A DNA stretch of 64,000 nucleotides from Desulfobacterales bacterium (GTDB lineage: Bacteria > Desulfobacterota > Desulfobacteria > Desulfobacterales > SpSt-501), in the NCBI GenBank assembly GCA_030834695.1, contig JAUQXK010000064.1, forward strand, positions 1 to 64,000, given 5' to 3'. The notes below the pieces were generated by a model. The model saw only the letters and a list, made by a program, of their open reading frames with translations, made no database searches and had not been told where the DNA came from. The stretch's first letter is position 1; each line of letters begins with the position of its first letter. This document shows positions 1 through 7,267 of the stretch, piece after piece. A program made the translations under genes and the position numbers.

Positions 1-90
1 TGGTGCCTAGGGCCGGAATCGAACCGGCACGGGACATAGTCCCAAGGGATTTTAAGTCCCTTGCGTCTACCAGTTCCGCCACCCAGGCAC
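1..90 (-). tRNA. tRNA-Leu (anticodon UAA)
   Basis: Read on the minus strand this is a full cloverleaf with a 7-bp acceptor stem, a long variable arm as expected for a class II tRNA, a GGTTCGATTCC T-arm and an encoded CCA at positions 3..1. The anticodon loop is CTTAAAA inside an AGGGA/TCCCT stem, giving anticodon UAA, which reads UUA leucine codons. The gene is complete although it sits at the window edge. Confidence 0.97.
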
Positions 91-130
91 GGCAAGCTCA
101 AAGCTGAGAGCTCGGAGCCGGTAGCTTTCG

Positions 131-159
131 AAAATAGCTAAAACTCAAGATAGTTTCAA
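131..159 (-). promoter_or_regulatory. Putative sigma-70 promoter for tRNA-Leu
   Basis: On the minus strand a TTGAAA box (159..154) is followed after exactly 17 bases by TATTTT (136..131), about 40 bases before the tRNA 5' end. The -35 box overlaps the stop codon of the upstream HD-GYP gene, so the tRNA can be transcribed independently of it. Found by eye; not tested. Confidence 0.45.
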
Positions 160-1358
160 GCGAAAACCGGGCAGGCGAATTCGAAGTGCTTCCCTTCGAT
201 CAGCGCGAGGCAGGCATCCACCGCGTCGGGGTCGTAAAGAATGCCTTTCTGGGCTGAAATTTCTTCAAGGGCTTTGTCCAGGCCCCTGGACGGGCGGTAG
301 GGGCGATGCGAGGACATGGTCTCCACCACATCGGCCACACCGACGATCCGGGCTTCCATCAAGATGCCCTCACCGGACAATCCCTGCGGATATCCGGTTC
401 CGTTCAGGCGTTCGTGGTGTTGCAGAACGATCTGCGCGACCGGCCAGGGGAAGTCCACGCTCTTGAGAATGTCATACCCGGCCTGCGAGTGGCCCTGAAC
501 CAGGCCCATCTCAAGGCTGCTCAGGTGGGAGGGCTTGGTCAGAATCTCGGCCGGCAGCGAGATCTTGCCGATGTCGTGGATAGCCGACGCGATGGTGAGC
601 CCCTCGACCTGGTCCGGCGAAAGCCCCATCTCCCGGCCGATCCCGCGCGCCAGCTCCGCCACCCGCTGCTGGTGGCCATAGGTGTACGGATCGCGCTTCT
701 CGACCGTCATGGCGATCGCCATGACGCTACCGCCGATAATTTTTTTCAGGTGGTCCAGGCTCTGCTGGAGCTCATGCTGAACATTCCGGCGGTGGTTGAC
801 CTCGCGGCGCAGTTGTTCGTTGCTGCGCAGGAGCGCTTCGGTCCGCTGGTGAATCATGTTTTCGAGTTCGACGTTCAAAGATTGCAGGCGCTGCTCGGCC
901 TGCCATTTGGCGCTCAGGGCGGAGGCACATTGCACGATCTCCTGCGGATGAAACGGTTTTTGCAGGAACAGCAGCCGGTCGCAGAAATTCAAGTGCCGCG
1001 GCAGATTGTCGGAATCGCTGCCGATGTAGCCGGTGACCAGCACGATGTTGGCAGCCGGATCGATCTTCAGGATCTTCTCGGCCGCCCAAATTCCGGAGGG
1101 CCCCGGCGGCATGTTGACATCCATGAAAATGGCTGAAAACGCAGTTCCCGTTTCAAACGACCGCTCCACTGCGTCAAGCGCTCCCTGCGCATGGGTGCAA
1201 CAGGTTACTCTGAAGCGGGGAGCCGTCCGGCCTTCCGCCGATGCTGGAGCGGAGTGGCATAAAAATCTGATATGGGCGGATTCCAGGATATCCTTGTAGA
1301 TTTCCAGCAGAACCGGCTCATCGTCCACAGCCAGGATGTTGAAGGCGGTATCAGTCAA
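156..1358 (-). CDS. Response regulator with HD-GYP phosphodiesterase output domain
   Basis: The protein is 400 residues, cytoplasmic. Residues 7-145 form a receiver domain with acidic pair D12/D13, phospho-acceptor D80 in DVNMPP and K134 in QKPF. A coiled-coil linker spans about 150-210. The C-terminal HD-GYP domain has HDIGK at 261-265 and HHERLNGTGYP at 314-324, the residues that bind the metal centre and hydrolyse cyclic di-GMP in this family. The receiver is longer than usual between helix 1 and strand 2. The start is TTG: no ATG lies in frame before the receiver. It probably lowers cyclic di-GMP in response to a histidine kinase encoded elsewhere; no kinase is adjacent. Confidence 0.9.
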   Translation of the reverse strand: MTDTAFNILAVDDEPVLLEIYKDILESAHIRFLCHSAPASAEGRTAPRFRVTCCTHAQGALDAVERSFETGTAFSAIFMDVNMPPGPSGIWAAEKILKIDPAANIVLVTGYIGSDSDNLPRHLNFCDRLLFLQKPFHPQEIVQCASALSAKWQAEQRLQSLNVELENMIHQRTEALLRSNEQLRREVNHRRNVQHELQQSLDHLKKIIGGSVMAIAMTVEKRDPYTYGHQQRVAELARGIGREMGLSPDQVEGLTIASAIHDIGKISLPAEILTKPSHLSSLEMGLVQGHSQAGYDILKSVDFPWPVAQIVLQHHERLNGTGYPQGLSGEGILMEARIVGVADVVETMSSHRPYRPSRGLDKALEEISAQKGILYDPDAVDACLALIEGKHFEFACPVFA

Positions 1359-1504
1359 TTCGAAAACGGTCCTCGTTCTTCAATTTAAATCCTTACAAAC
1401 TCCCATGCAAAATCGAAACCAGCCGGCCCGCCTCAGGCCGGCTCCAAGCCGATGGACAGCGGAGAGCCGTTCGGCCGGGCATTCTCGGCAGGTTTTTTAT
1501 CCCG

Positions 1505-2161
1505 TTAAGGATTTGATTTAATGTTGAATGAGTTCAATACGGCGTGACACTTGCACGCGGTGGCAAGGATGAAGGAGGGTCTGGCCATCCGGATTTGATG
1601 CAGCGCTTCGTAGAGGTCGCGGGGCCGCAGACCGCCAACACCCGGTGCCAGCTGGTAGCTTCGAACGACCATAATTTTGACGCCCGGGGCATGAATATGC
1701 CGGATGAAGGCATGCATGCTTTGCGCCCGCTTTCGGCCGGTGAAGGAGCAGACGCTGCCGGATTCCGAGCAGTCCGGTGGGCAGATGAAATCGGCGTTGC
1801 TCGCATACCACTGTCCCTCGGCTCCGCGCATGGCATTGGGAAACTGACAGGTGAGCTCAGCCGGCATGGCGAACGGCTCGATTTGAAAACTATCGGAGAG
1901 CGTTGCCCACACCCACTCGTAGGCCACATGGACCGGGGCGGCCGTCACGATCCATTGCTTTTGAAGGGGATTTACGAGACGGTTTTTCAAGAACTCGATG
2001 CCGTCGGCTTCGATCACATGGAAGCCGCTGTCCTTAAGCCTTCGGCACCGGCGGGCGTCCCGCTCCACGATGAGGATTTCGGCCGCCGCGCCCGCGCGGC
2101 CGATGGTTTCAGCCGCTCGTCGCCCGAATTTCCCGCCGCCGATAATCCAGAATTCCTGCAT
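1505..2161 (-). CDS. NAD(P)-binding Rossmann-fold protein of unknown function, with a cysteine cluster
   Basis: The protein is 218 residues. It opens with a Rossmann glycine motif (GGGKFGRRAAE, about 8-18), followed by an acidic end of strand 2 (IVERD) and an ADG.EFL segment, resembling the TrkA-N / ketopantoate-reductase type of dinucleotide fold. The middle carries a short cysteine cluster (CPPDCSESGSVC, about residue 128-139), which could bind a metal. No potassium-channel or TrkA-C domain follows. The ATG start has GGGGA about 5 bases upstream. I do not recognise a specific function. It is divergent from maf with its own promoter-like sequence. Confidence 0.65.
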   Translation of the reverse strand: MQEFWIIGGGKFGRRAAETIGRAGAAAEILIVERDARRCRRLKDSGFHVIEADGIEFLKNRLVNPLQKQWIVTAAPVHVAYEWVWATLSDSFQIEPFAMPAELTCQFPNAMRGAEGQWYASNADFICPPDCSESGSVCSFTGRKRAQSMHAFIRHIHAPGVKIMVVRSYQLAPGVGGLRPRDLYEALHQIRMARPSFILATACKCHAVLNSFNIKSNP

Positions 2162-2206
2162 GTGTCCCCGCCCGGACCCGCCGTTCGCTCCGAAGTTGAG
2201 AGCTTG

Positions 2207-2235
2207 TTATTACGGCCCAGGTGCGGCCTTGTCAA
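2207..2235 (-). promoter_or_regulatory. Putative sigma-70 promoter for the NAD-binding protein gene
   Basis: A perfect TTGACA (2235..2230) is separated by 17 bases from TAATAA (2212..2207) on the minus strand, about 45 bases upstream of the ATG at 2161. It lies in the 102-base divergent interval with maf. Confidence 0.45.
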
Positions 2236-2263
2236 ACACCGCGCCATTTGCTAAACAAAATTA

Positions 2264-2914
2264 ATGAAAGTACCTGAACTCAAAACTAAAATCATCCTGG
2301 CATCGCAGTCGCCGCGGCGTCGTTACCTGCTCGAAAGGGCCGGACTGCGGTTTGCCGTCATTCCGAGTCGCTTGGACGAAGCATCCATTACAGCGGCAAC
2401 CCCGGATGATTATGTTCGCGAACTGGCGCAGGCAAAAGCCATGGACATCGCTCGAATGCATCCCGATAGCTGGGTGATCGGGGCCGACACGGTGGTGGTG
2501 GCGGAAGGCCGCATCCTGGGCAAGCCAGCCTCAACCGCGCAGGCCCGCGACATGCTGCGCCGGCTGAGCGGCCGGATGCATCAGGTGCTCACCGGCTTCT
2601 GCATCTGCCGGTTGTCCGGCGAGCACGTGTTTACCGACGTCGTGCGTACGGATGTTCTTTTTAAAACCCTGACGGACGACGAAATCGAATGGTACATCCA
2701 GACCGGCGAGCCTTTCGACAAAGCCGGCGCTTATGCCATTCAAGGCATCGGCACGTTTCTGGTGAAGCGCATCAACGGATCCTATACCAATGTGGTCGGC
2801 CTGCCGGTGTGCGAAGTGGTCGAATTCCTGATCCGGGAACAAGTGATCAGGTTCGACCGACCGCACCCGCTGGTCAACGGCCCGCACGACGAGAGCGCAG
2901 CGGCCGGTCCATGA
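2264..2914 (+). CDS. maf: Maf family nucleoside triphosphate pyrophosphatase
   Basis: The protein is 216 residues. The family signature SQSPRRRYLLERAGL lies at about residues 14-28, with GADTVV and KPAS motifs following, as in Maf/YhdE/YceF proteins. These hydrolyse non-canonical or modified nucleoside triphosphates to the monophosphate and pyrophosphate, sanitising the nucleotide pool. Length is slightly above the usual 190-200 because of a C-terminal tail (about 195-216). The start ATG has no strong Shine-Dalgarno. Its stop overlaps the yggS start by 4 bases (ATGA), so the two are translationally coupled. Confidence 0.93.
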   Translation: MKVPELKTKIILASQSPRRRYLLERAGLRFAVIPSRLDEASITAATPDDYVRELAQAKAMDIARMHPDSWVIGADTVVVAEGRILGKPASTAQARDMLRRLSGRMHQVLTGFCICRLSGEHVFTDVVRTDVLFKTLTDDEIEWYIQTGEPFDKAGAYAIQGIGTFLVKRINGSYTNVVGLPVCEVVEFLIREQVIRFDRPHPLVNGPHDESAAAGP

Positions 2915-3603
2915 ATACCATCGCAGCCCGACTGAGCGCCCTCACTTCCCGAATTCGCACCGCGGCGGCCGCTGCGGACCGATCCGCCGGCGAGATCCGT
3001 CTGGTGGCGGCCAGCAAGACCTTCCCGCCCCCGGCCATCCAGGAGGCGGTCGCGGCCGGCGTATCCGATATCGGCGAAAACTACATTCAGGAAGCGCGGG
3101 ACAAATACGCCGCTCTCCAGGGGATCCCGGTGACGTGGCACTTCATCGGCCACCTCCAGACCAACAAGGCGAAATATGCCGTTCGGATGTTCGATCTCAT
3201 TCACACCGTGGACTCCTACCGCCTGGTTCTCGAACTCGACCGCTGCGCTCAAAAGATCAACAAGGTCCAGGCCGTCCTCATCCAGGTGAACGTCGCCGGA
3301 GAAGAATCCAAATCGGGAGTGGCGCCCGAGGAGGCCCTGCCGCTCATTCGCCGTGCGGCGGCACTCGAACACATCGCGGTCAGGGGGCTCATGACGCTTC
3401 CGCCCTATTTCAACGCGCCGCAGAAGGTTCGCCCGTTCTTCGCCGCCCTGCGCCGGCTCCGCGACCGCATCGCCGCTGAGCAGGTGGAAAACATCGGCAT
3501 GCAGGAACTGTCCATGGGCATGACCGGTGATTTCGAGGCCGCTATCGCCGAGGGCGCGACACTCGTGCGCATCGGCACGGCGGTTTTCGGAGAACGATCG
3601 TGA
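2911..3603 (+). CDS. YggS/PROSC family pyridoxal-phosphate homeostasis protein
   Basis: The protein is 230 residues, the usual length. It is an alanine-racemase-like TIM barrel without the second domain. The PLP lysine is in VAASKTFP near residue 36, and family motifs GENYIQEA, WHFIGHLQTNKAK and LMTLPP and the SMGMTGDFEAAIAEGAT phosphate-binding segment are present. The family buffers PLP and amino/keto acid metabolism. A longer in-frame reading exists upstream inside maf, but the ATG at 2911 overlapping the maf stop matches the family N-terminus. The 3' end overlaps queH. Confidence 0.95.
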   Translation: MNTIAARLSALTSRIRTAAAAADRSAGEIRLVAASKTFPPPAIQEAVAAGVSDIGENYIQEARDKYAALQGIPVTWHFIGHLQTNKAKYAVRMFDLIHTVDSYRLVLELDRCAQKINKVQAVLIQVNVAGEESKSGVAPEEALPLIRRAAALEHIAVRGLMTLPPYFNAPQKVRPFFAALRRLRDRIAAEQVENIGMQELSMGMTGDFEAAIAEGATLVRIGTAVFGERS

Positions 3604-4130
3604 GACTCCTGCTGCACATCTGCTGCGCGCCCTGCTCGATCGTGCCGGTGGCCGAGTTGCGGGCGGCCGGAGCGGCGGTCACCGGCTTCTTCTACCGCCA
3701 CAACATCCACCCTTTTTCCGAGTGCCGGCGCCGCCAGGATACCCTACAGGACTATGCCGGCCGGATCGGCCTGGAGATGATCTGGCAACCGGGCTACGAG
3801 CTGGAAGAGTTCATCCGCAGCTTGGTGTATCACGAAGACGAGCGCTGCCTCATCTGCTACCGGTTGCGGCTGGAGACCACCGCCGCCCTGGCTCGCCAGG
3901 GTAACTTCGACGCCTACTCGACCACCCTGCTCTACAGCCGCTATCAGAAGCACGACCGTCTGCGGGAGATCGGCGAATCCGTCGGACGCACGCTGGGCGT
4001 TCCTTTCCTTTACCGCGATTTCCGACCCGGATGGAAACAGGGCGTCGAGGAATCCCGACGCATCGGCCTTTACCGGCAGAAATACTGCGGGTGCATCTAC
4101 AGTGAAAAAGAGCGCTTTTTCCGCGAATAG
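3600..4130 (+). CDS. queH: Epoxyqueuosine reductase QueH
   Basis: The protein is 176 residues. It has the N-terminal HICCAPCS cluster (C8, C9, C12), a second cluster around CLICYRLRLE, and a C-terminal YCGCIYSE motif: the conserved cysteines of QueH (formerly DUF208), which bind a 4Fe-4S cluster and another metal. QueH performs the last step of tRNA queuosine synthesis, reducing epoxyqueuosine to queuosine, and replaces the cobalamin-dependent QueG in many anaerobes. The GTG start overlaps the yggS stop (GTGA). FolE2, which supplies the first queuosine precursor step, is also in this window at 53 kb. Confidence 0.93.
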   Translation: MRLLLHICCAPCSIVPVAELRAAGAAVTGFFYRHNIHPFSECRRRQDTLQDYAGRIGLEMIWQPGYELEEFIRSLVYHEDERCLICYRLRLETTAALARQGNFDAYSTTLLYSRYQKHDRLREIGESVGRTLGVPFLYRDFRPGWKQGVEESRRIGLYRQKYCGCIYSEKERFFRE

Positions 4131-4157
4131 CCGGATGCGGATCTTCTCAGGGACGCC

Positions 4158-5984
4158 ATGTACGGAAACTTCATCTATTTCATCCTGGTCCTGCTGATCT
4201 ACCTGACCTACCAGCCCCCCGAGGACCCCACCTTCGGCGTCCTGGAAAGCCTGCTTCTGTTCGGCGGACTGTCGCTGGCATTCGCGGGGTTCACGCGCAT
4301 CATGTTCCGCCGCATCGAACGCCAAGTCGGGCGGGCGGACTTCGCGCGCCTGGACCAGCTCTTCCACGCGACGCAGCTGCGCAGCTCGGTTCTGGCCGTG
4401 GCGATTTTCGCCCTGGACATTTACGCGCTCAACCTGCCTTCGTGTGTGAACCATCTGCCGCTGTTCAACCGGTGGCCGACCCTGCAGGCGTTCATCTTTC
4501 TGATGCTTTTCATGGGATATCTCGGCGTGGTCTGGGGCTGGGCCTACGACACCTACCGCAAATTGTATCATCCGCATTTCACGCGCTGGGACTATGTCGG
4601 CTCCAACATTTCGTTTTCGGCACCCATTCTTCTGCCCTGGCTGCTGCTTTCGGGAGTCGCCGATCTGATCCAGGCTCTGCCGCTTCCGGGCGTGAAGGCG
4701 CTTCTGGACACCACCGAGGGGCAGACCGTCTATTTTTGTTCCTTTTTGGCCCTCGTCGCCGTGACCGGGCCGCTTATGATCAAGACGTTCTGGCGCTGTC
4801 GACCAATGGACCCCGGGCGGCAGCGCGAGCGGATCGAGCAGCTGTGCCGAAGGGCCGGCATGGCCTATCAGGACATTCTGTATTGGCCGCTGTTCGGCGG
4901 CAAAATGATCACCGCTGGCGTGATGGGCCTGATCCGACGATTTCGCTATATTCTCGTCACTCCATCTCTGCTCAGCCTGCTGGCTCCGGAAGAGATCGAC
5001 GCCGTGATCGGCCACGAGATCGGCCATATCAAGAAAAAGCACCTGCTGTTCTACCTGTTGTTCTTTACAGGCTATCTGGTCCTTTCATATGTTACCTTCT
5101 ATGTCACCGCGTACGCGATGATTTTCCTCGAACCCGCATGGAGGCTCGTGCATCGCTCCGGAGCCAACCCCGGAATGGTGACCTCCATCGTTTTCAGCGT
5201 GACGATCATCTGTGTCTTTCTGGCCTATTTCCGGTACGTGTTCGGTTTCTACATGCGCAACTTCGAGCGCCAGGCGGACGGCTACGTCTTCTCGCTGTTC
5301 GACAGCGCCGCCGCCCTGATTTCCACCTTTCACAAGATCTCCCTGACCAGCGGCCAGCCGGCCGACCGCCCCAACTGGCACCACTTCAGCATCCGCCAGC
5401 GCATCGACTTCCTCAAAAAATGCGAACAGGACCGAAACTGGATCCGGCGTCACGACGCCCGCGTCCGTCGCGCGATCGGCCTTTATCTGGCCGGGCTGGC
5501 GCTGCTGGCCGTATTCGGCTATCAGCTCAACATGGGGGCCATGGGGGCCAAACTAGGGGATCATCTCGTCGCCACCATCATCCTGCGCGAGATCGAGCGC
5601 GCTCCGGAGAACCCCCGCCTCTACGGCCTGCTGGGCGACCTGCACTACCGGCGCCAGAACTTTGCCGAGGTCAAACAGGCTTATGAAAAATCCCTGGCGC
5701 TGCGGCCGGACCAGCCCCAGGTGCTCAACAACCTGGCCTGGCTGCTCGCCACCTGCCCCGACGAGCGCCTGCGCGACCCGGCCCGCGCACTGGCGCTCGC
5801 CCGTCAGGCGGCCCGGCTCGATGAGTCCGCTTTCATTCTGGACACGTTGGCGGAATGTTATTTTGCAAACCAAGAATACGAGCGGGCGCTGGAGGCGGGC
5901 CAGCGCGCGCTGGCCCTGGCCGAGGGCGATCGCAGCCACTATGAAGCGCAGCTGCGCCGATTCATGCAGGCCATCGAAAAATAG
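4158..5984 (+). CDS. Membrane M48 family zinc metalloprotease with C-terminal TPRs
   Basis: The protein is 608 residues. Several hydrophobic segments occupy the first half (about 5-20, 30-50, 75-95, 110-130, 150-215). The zinc site is HEIGH at 286-290, with the third ligand E370 in ERQAD, as in M48 proteases (HtpX/Ste24/BepA group). Two more hydrophobic spans lie near 295-360. The C-terminus (about 480-600) has TPR repeats. It probably degrades or handles misfolded envelope proteins. A Shine-Dalgarno (AGGGA) lies 6 bases before the ATG. It follows queH by 27 bases on the same strand. The exact substrate cannot be read from sequence. Confidence 0.9.
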   Translation: MYGNFIYFILVLLIYLTYQPPEDPTFGVLESLLLFGGLSLAFAGFTRIMFRRIERQVGRADFARLDQLFHATQLRSSVLAVAIFALDIYALNLPSCVNHLPLFNRWPTLQAFIFLMLFMGYLGVVWGWAYDTYRKLYHPHFTRWDYVGSNISFSAPILLPWLLLSGVADLIQALPLPGVKALLDTTEGQTVYFCSFLALVAVTGPLMIKTFWRCRPMDPGRQRERIEQLCRRAGMAYQDILYWPLFGGKMITAGVMGLIRRFRYILVTPSLLSLLAPEEIDAVIGHEIGHIKKKHLLFYLLFFTGYLVLSYVTFYVTAYAMIFLEPAWRLVHRSGANPGMVTSIVFSVTIICVFLAYFRYVFGFYMRNFERQADGYVFSLFDSAAALISTFHKISLTSGQPADRPNWHHFSIRQRIDFLKKCEQDRNWIRRHDARVRRAIGLYLAGLALLAVFGYQLNMGAMGAKLGDHLVATIILREIERAPENPRLYGLLGDLHYRRQNFAEVKQAYEKSLALRPDQPQVLNNLAWLLATCPDERLRDPARALALARQAARLDESAFILDTLAECYFANQEYERALEAGQRALALAEGDRSHYEAQLRRFMQAIEK

Positions 5985-6007
5985 ACGCGGCGTCGTCCGG
6001 CGAAGGC

Positions 6008-6256
6008 CTACTTCGGCGTCGAGCCGTCTGATTTGAGTTTCCGGCCGCTGAGGTAGACTTTGCGCCCTCCCCCGGCGACCAGAAACACGGCCATGAAATA
6101 CATGCAGAAATAGATGAACGGAATGGCTCCGGAGAAGGATTCGATCTGCCGGATCTGGGGCATCACCAGCGGAATGCGGAAGAGCAAGCCCACGCCGGCC
6201 ATCACCAGCAGCAGCCCCCAGATGAGTTGGAGCATGGCTTTGCTGTTGTCGTTCAT
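6008..6256 (-). CDS. Small two-transmembrane protein, function unknown
   Basis: The protein is 82 residues with two hydrophobic helices (about 8-30 and 43-62) joined by a short loop, and a basic C-terminal tail (KVYLSGRKLK). The order suggests a small inner-membrane protein with both ends in the cytoplasm. No catalytic motif is visible. It is convergent with the M48 protease gene, 23 bases from its stop, and stands alone on its strand. I do not recognise the family. Confidence 0.6.
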   Translation of the reverse strand: MNDNSKAMLQLIWGLLLVMAGVGLLFRIPLVMPQIRQIESFSGAIPFIYFCMYFMAVFLVAGGGRKVYLSGRKLKSDGSTPK

Positions 6257-6379
6257 AGCAAGAGCTCAGGGATGAAAATCGAGGGTCCTATGATTTAAGG
6301 GGTCAAGGGTTCGGGTTTCAGGAAAAAAATGGCCGACATGAATTCCATCCGCATTGAGCCCTGGCCCCTTGCCTTTCCA

Positions 6380-7171
6380 CTATCCGCTCAGCTTTCCCGT
6401 AAACACTGCCTTGCGTTTTTCCAGGAACGCCGCAGTGCCCTCTTTGGCATCGGAACTCGCCAGCGTCAGGGCGAAGGCATCGGTTTCAATGGTGCACCCG
6501 GTGGCAAGGTCCGTGTTCAGCCCGTGGTTGATCGCCTGTTTGACCGCCCGCAGCGAAACCCGCCCCTTGGCGGCGATGTCACGGGCGGTCTTCAGCACGT
6601 CTTCCATCAGGCCGGCTGAGGGAACGACCCTATTGACCAGGCCGATCTGCGCCGCCTCTGCCGCGCTGATCATTTTGCCGGTGAAGATCAGCTCCTTGGC
6701 TTGGTTGGCACCGACCAGCCGCGGCAACCGCTGGGTGCCGCCGAACCCCGGAATGAGTCCGAGGTTAATCTCGGGCAGGCCGAATTTGGCGTTCTCAGCA
6801 GCATAGATGAAGTCGCAGGCCAGCGCGATTTCGCTGCCGCCTCCCAGGGCGAATCCGTTCACCGCTGCAATCACGGCCATCGGCAGCTCCTGCAGCTTCG
6901 CAATGATGGCATGCCCGATCCGCGAAAACATTTTGGCCTGAAGCGCGGTAAAGGTTGCCAACTCGGTGATGTCCGCTCCGGCCACAAAGGCTTTCTCGCC
7001 GGCTCCGGTCAGAATGAGCACCCGGACGCCTTCGTCTGCGGCGATGTCGTCCAGCGCTCTGGACAATTCCGCCAGCAAGGCATGGTTCAAGGCGTTCAGC
7101 GCCTTGGGCCGGTTGAAGGTAATCGTGGCGATCCCCTGATCCACTTGGAACAGAATATTTTCGTAGGCCAT
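6380..7171 (-). CDS. Enoyl-CoA hydratase/isomerase (crotonase family)
   Basis: The protein is 263 residues, typical length. Crotonase landmarks are present: FVAGADITEL, the oxyanion-hole segment NGFALGGGSEIALAC with the first catalytic glutamate, and LPEINLGLIPGFGGTQRLPRL with the second, then GLVNRVVP. Both glutamates favour a true hydratase (short-chain, for beta-oxidation or butyryl-CoA-type metabolism) rather than an isomerase. A longer in-frame reading begins 7 codons upstream, but a strong GGGAGG lies within it about 7 bases before the ATG at 7171, so I chose that start. No other beta-oxidation gene is adjacent. Confidence 0.93.
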   Translation of the reverse strand: MAYENILFQVDQGIATITFNRPKALNALNHALLAELSRALDDIAADEGVRVLILTGAGEKAFVAGADITELATFTALQAKMFSRIGHAIIAKLQELPMAVIAAVNGFALGGGSEIALACDFIYAAENAKFGLPEINLGLIPGFGGTQRLPRLVGANQAKELIFTGKMISAAEAAQIGLVNRVVPSAGLMEDVLKTARDIAAKGRVSLRAVKQAINHGLNTDLATGCTIETDAFALTLASSDAKEGTAAFLEKRKAVFTGKLSG

Positions 7172-7267
7172 GGCTCTCCCTCCCCGAGGCAATCGATGCC
7201 GTTTTGATGGAAATTATTACTCCGGCCATATCACTCATCGCCGGATCTCGGCTCAAATTGTATCTGT

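Noticed and set aside
3744-5042. Long minus-strand open frame opposite queH and the M48 protease gene
   Set aside because: It is an antisense shadow of two well-supported genes and its residue composition (Gln/Asp/Arg rich) is typical of shadow frames.
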